In this document: piece by piece, positions 61,693 through 64,000 of the stretch
How positions within the stretch are numbered: position 1 is the first letter of the stretch
Layout of the letters: the number at the start of each line of letters is the position of its first letter
Assembly: GCA_003222895.1 (NCBI GenBank)
Contig: QHXI01000058.1
Span: 1 to 64,000 of the forward strand
DNA: 64,000 nucleotides
Direction: 5' to 3'
Origin: Acidobacteriota bacterium
GTDB lineage: Bacteria > Acidobacteriota > Blastocatellia > Pyrinomonadales > Pyrinomonadaceae
Made by a program: the position numbers and the translations under genes
Notes under the pieces: generated by a model
What the model was told of the DNA's origin: nothing
Databases searched by the model: none
What the model saw: the letters and a program-made list of their open reading frames with translations, nothing else

Positions 61693-63141
61693 ATGATCGC
61701 CTGGATTCCCGATCTTTTTTACCTCAACCGCCGTTTCGAAGGCGGCGTCGCGCTCGTTTGTGATGAAGCTGGCACGATCGCGAGGGTCGCGCCGGTTGAA
61801 GAATTACGAGACGAAAAAAAAATAAATCTGCCGCGCCGCGCGATTCTTCCGGGTATGGTAAACGCGCACTCGCATGTCTTTCAACGAGTCATTCGCGGAA
61901 AGACTGAGCATCGGACTTCCCAGCGAGATAGTTTTTGGAGCTGGCGCGAGATGATGTATTCGGCGGCCACGCGCCTGAAACCCGAAGACATTTATGACGT
62001 GTCGCGCATGGCCTTTCTCGAAATGGCTTTGAGTGGAATCACCGCGGTCGGCGAGTTTCACTATCTGCATCACGCTCCCGACGGAAAACCTTACGACGAT
62101 CCAAATCTGCTCGCGAAGGAAGTCATCCGCGCGGCAGGCGATATGGGATTAAGGATTGCGCTGCTGAGAGTGGCGTACGCACGATCAGGCTTTGAGACTG
62201 AAGCGAATCCGAAGCAGTTTCGGTTTATTGAAGCTGATTCTGAAATTTATTTACGGAACCTGGAAACGCTGGCGAAGAGTGTCAGAAGCCCGACCGTGAG
62301 GGAGGGCAAGCTAACGAATCAGGCCCTCGCTGACGCACGGGCTTCTGACACAGTTTGGATCGGCATCGCTCCGCACAGCATCCGCGCCGTTCCGTTGCCT
62401 TACTCAAAGGAAGTCGTCGCGTACGCAGACGAACACGATTTGAAAGTTCACATGCACGTCGCCGAACAGCCGGCGGAAGTCTCAGCCTGCATCGAAGAAC
62501 ACGGGCGCACGCCGGTTGCTTTGCTCGTAACAGAAGGTTTGCTGAGCGAACGATTCACCGCGGTGCACGCGATTCACGTCACGCCGAAAGCTATTCCGTC
62601 ATTCGCAAGGACGGGCGCGATGGTTTGTGCCTGTCCGACGACTGAGCGGAATCTCGGCGATGGCGTCGTGCCCGCAGAGGAATATCTGAAGAACGGCGTC
62701 GCGATTTGTCTGGGCACCGACAGCCACACCCAAATCGATCTTCTGGAAGACGCGCGCGAGCTTGAATATCACTTGCGCTTGCAGAAGCTGGAGCGCGCGG
62801 TGCTCGATCACCAGTCTCAAGTCTCAAGTCTCAAGTCTCAAGCGTTGGCTTCGCTTCTCTTTGATTGCGCGACTGTCAACGGCGCGCGCAGCATCGGCGC
62901 ACCGAGCGGATCGCTGGAAGCCGGCAAACCGGCAGATTTCTTTACTCTCGATCTCGACGATCCGTCCGTTGCGGGCGCATCAACTGATGATTTACTGCCG
63001 GCGATTGTTTTTTCGTCATCACGCGCGGCCATGCGCGAAGTCGTGGTGAGCGGAAAGCCGATCGTTTCTGAAGGGCAGCATCTGATTCAGGAAGAAGTCG
63101 TCGAGAGGTTTACCGAGTTGCAGAAAAGGTTGTGGAGTTGA
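61693..63141 (+). CDS. hutF: Formimidoylglutamate deiminase (HutF-like) amidohydrolase
   Basis: This 482-residue TIM-barrel amidohydrolase has metal-binding H59xH61 in VNAHSHVFQRVIRGKTEH, the FWSWREMMY signature, VHMHVAEQPAEV, and the late LGTDSHTQIDLLED. This fits HutF, which deaminates N-formimidoyl-L-glutamate in histidine degradation. Two in-frame repeats add peptide: a family D palindrome at residues 197-220 (VRSPTVREGKLTNQALADAR) and a heptamer tract at residues 374-384 (QSQVSSLKSQA). The catalytic motifs are kept, so activity is possible. Confidence 0.85.
   Translation: MIAWIPDLFYLNRRFEGGVALVCDEAGTIARVAPVEELRDEKKINLPRRAILPGMVNAHSHVFQRVIRGKTEHRTSQRDSFWSWREMMYSAATRLKPEDIYDVSRMAFLEMALSGITAVGEFHYLHHAPDGKPYDDPNLLAKEVIRAAGDMGLRIALLRVAYARSGFETEANPKQFRFIEADSEIYLRNLETLAKSVRSPTVREGKLTNQALADARASDTVWIGIAPHSIRAVPLPYSKEVVAYADEHDLKVHMHVAEQPAEVSACIEEHGRTPVALLVTEGLLSERFTAVHAIHVTPKAIPSFARTGAMVCACPTTERNLGDGVVPAEEYLKNGVAICLGTDSHTQIDLLEDARELEYHLRLQKLERAVLDHQSQVSSLKSQALASLLFDCATVNGARSIGAPSGSLEAGKPADFFTLDLDDPSVAGASTDDLLPAIVFSSSRAAMREVVVSGKPIVSEGQHLIQEEVVERFTELQKRLWS
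62281..62351. repeat. Palindromic repeat family D inserted in frame in the HutF-like gene
   Basis: GTCAGAAGCCCGACCGTGAG faces GACGCACGGGCTTCTGACAC. It is 71 bases and does not disrupt the reading frame. A close copy is located intergenically at 63145-63216. Confidence 0.92.
62813..62841. repeat. Perfect heptamer tract inside the HutF-like gene
   Basis: AGTCTCA is repeated four times in tandem with one partial unit. It encodes QSQVSSLKSQ. It is the least degenerate of the heptamer tracts seen. Confidence 0.92.
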
Positions 63142-63144
63142 GTT

Positions 63145-63216
63145 GTGTCAGAAGCCCGACCGTTAGGGAGGGCCGGTCGCGTAAATTGCCCTCCCTGACG
63201 GTCGGGCTTCTGACAC
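63145..63216. repeat. Palindromic repeat family D, intergenic copy
   Basis: GTGTCAGAAGCCCGACCGTT (left) faces CCTGACGGTCGGGCTTCTGA and CAC (right). It fills the space between the HutF-like gene and argE, and could also act as a terminator hairpin. Confidence 0.92.
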
Positions 63217-63234
63217 GATCTTCGAGAAGCATTA

Positions 63235-64000
63235 ATGACCGTCGAACAAACACTCGCAGATCTTGTCGCGATCGATTCCATCTCGTCGCGATCGAACGCG
63301 GAGATCATTTCGTATCTCGCAACGCGTTGTGAAAAGCTTGGTTTCGAAACCAAAACTCTTTCTCATATCGAAACAAACGGAATCGAGAAAATAAATCTCG
63401 TTGCATTTGCCTCAGCCCAAGAATCAAAAGCGCCGTCGCCGCTAAGCTCTGCCGGCGCACTCCAAATCGAACTCGCGCTGGTTGGTCATACCGATACAGT
63501 TCCTTACGATCCCAACTGGACGGATGCACTCACCCTGACTGAGACAGATGGAAACTTGTTTGGCCGTGGCGCGTGCGATACCAAAGCTTTCATCGCGGCT
63601 GCGCTGACGGCAATTGGATCTGTCGATCTGGCGCGATTGAAAAAACCACTCGCGCTCGTTTTCACTTCGGATGAAGAGATTGGTTGTCTCGGCGCAAAGC
63701 GATTAGCTGATGCGAAACCGTTCACCGTGCGGCACGCAATCGTCGGCGAGCCAACCTCACTACAGCCGATGCGCGCCGGCAAGGGTTATTGTCTCGCCGA
63801 ATTCACCGTGCGCGGTCGTGAAGCTCATAGCGCCTATCCGCAGCTCGGCGCGTCGGCAATTTTTCGCACGGCCCGGTTGATCGAACGAATCGAAAGAATC
63901 GCGGACACACTCAAAGCAGAACGGAGTGAAAGCTTCGAGCCGCCTTACACGACTCTGAACGTCGGTATGATTAAAGGCGGCACGGCGAAGAACATCGTGG
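63235..64000 (+). CDS. argE: Acetylornithine deacetylase/ArgE-like M20 metallopeptidase, partial
   Basis: The gene starts at ATG 63235 and runs off the window end at 64000. The M20 metal motifs are visible: the HxD in LVGHTDTVPYD, the bridging aspartate in GRGACDTKAF, the EE pair in VFTSDEEIGCLGA, and the VGEPTSL domain. ArgE/DapE-type enzymes hydrolyse N-acyl amino acids in arginine or lysine biosynthesis. A short palindromic insert (63427-63469) lies in frame in a loop before the HxD motif. The substrate cannot be fixed from the visible part. Confidence 0.88.
   Translation, partial: MTVEQTLADLVAIDSISSRSNAEIISYLATRCEKLGFETKTLSHIETNGIEKINLVAFASAQESKAPSPLSSAGALQIELALVGHTDTVPYDPNWTDALTLTETDGNLFGRGACDTKAFIAAALTAIGSVDLARLKKPLALVFTSDEEIGCLGAKRLADAKPFTVRHAIVGEPTSLQPMRAGKGYCLAEFTVRGREAHSAYPQLGASAIFRTARLIERIERIADTLKAERSESFEPPYTTLNVGMIKGGTAKNIV
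63427..63469. repeat. Repeat family I copy in frame in argE
   Basis: On the - strand this reads GATTTGGAGTGCG, then a stem-loop ending in GGCGCTTTTG, sharing its first 13 bases with 57660-57694. The encoded segment (KAPSPLSSAGALQ) sits in a loop of the enzyme before LVGHTD. The match is short, so this is the weakest of the in-frame cases. Confidence 0.5.

Noticed and set aside
13734-62841. Heptamer tracts as possible CRISPR arrays
   Set aside because: Units are 7 bases without spacers and there are no cas genes in the window.
1-64000. PEP-CTERM sorting signals
   Set aside because: I checked the C-termini of the predicted proteins for PEP plus helix plus basic cluster and found none; this was by eye and covers this window only.

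Overview
The window looks like chromosomal DNA of an acidobacterium, most likely of the Blastocatellia/Pyrinomonadales type. This is inferred from gene content, not from a marker gene: two VWFA-domain proteins of the kind common in Acidobacteria, a Ser/Thr kinase fused to a TolB/WD40-like propeller with an ECF sigma factor directly upstream, futalosine-pathway menaquinone synthesis (MqnC), and an XrtA-type exosortase polysaccharide locus. There is no rRNA and only one tRNA (Leu-CAA).

Layout. 1-13.5 kb is an exosortase-linked exopolysaccharide locus, all on +: a partial protein, a PhyH-type dioxygenase, a GT4 glycosyltransferase, exosortase, EpsI, a PrsT-like TPR lipoprotein, chain-length determinant, XrtA-type AAA ATPase, tyrosine autokinase, priming sugar transferase and outer-membrane export protein, followed by a YCF48-like propeller protein. 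15-24 kb holds housekeeping genes (lysS, heptose adenylyltransferase, mfd, a SurA-like isomerase, an RqcP-like S4 protein). 24-28 kb has an MreB-like gene and dusB flanked by two L,D-transpeptidases. 28-31 kb has two amino-acid permeases, then tRNA-Leu. 31.8-47 kb carries signalling and exported proteins (an HD-GYP response regulator, two VWFA proteins, the sigma/kinase pair), pta, mqnC and an amidohydrolase. 46.8-50 kb has cmk, ribE, a RelBE-like pair and a RibBA whose GTP-cyclohydrolase half has lost its zinc cysteines. 51-59 kb is a second polysaccharide block (methyltransferases, epimerase, GT2, asparagine synthase, alpha/alpha-toroid protein) interrupted by a RAYT transposase. 59-60.5 kb is a small TA/HEPN-like patch, and 60.5-64 kb is metabolic (gamma-carbonic anhydrase-like, SRPBCC, HutF-like, ArgE-like).

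The most striking feature is the density and variety of short palindromic and heptameric repeats. At least nine sequence families of hairpin/REPIN-like elements occur, plus about ten degenerate tracts with a 7-bp period. Several lie in frame inside genes (mfd, lysS, the HutF-like gene, the toroid gene, argE, the tail of the exosortase and the N-terminus of the YCF48-like gene) and appear to add peptide segments. Others provide a stop codon (MoaD-like gene) or cut off a probable toxin gene. A RAYT transposase bounded by perfect 27-bp inverted REP copies sits inside the second polysaccharide block and is a candidate mover for at least one family.

No PEP-CTERM substrate for the exosortase was seen in the window. 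All calls are by eye from sequence; no database search was run.
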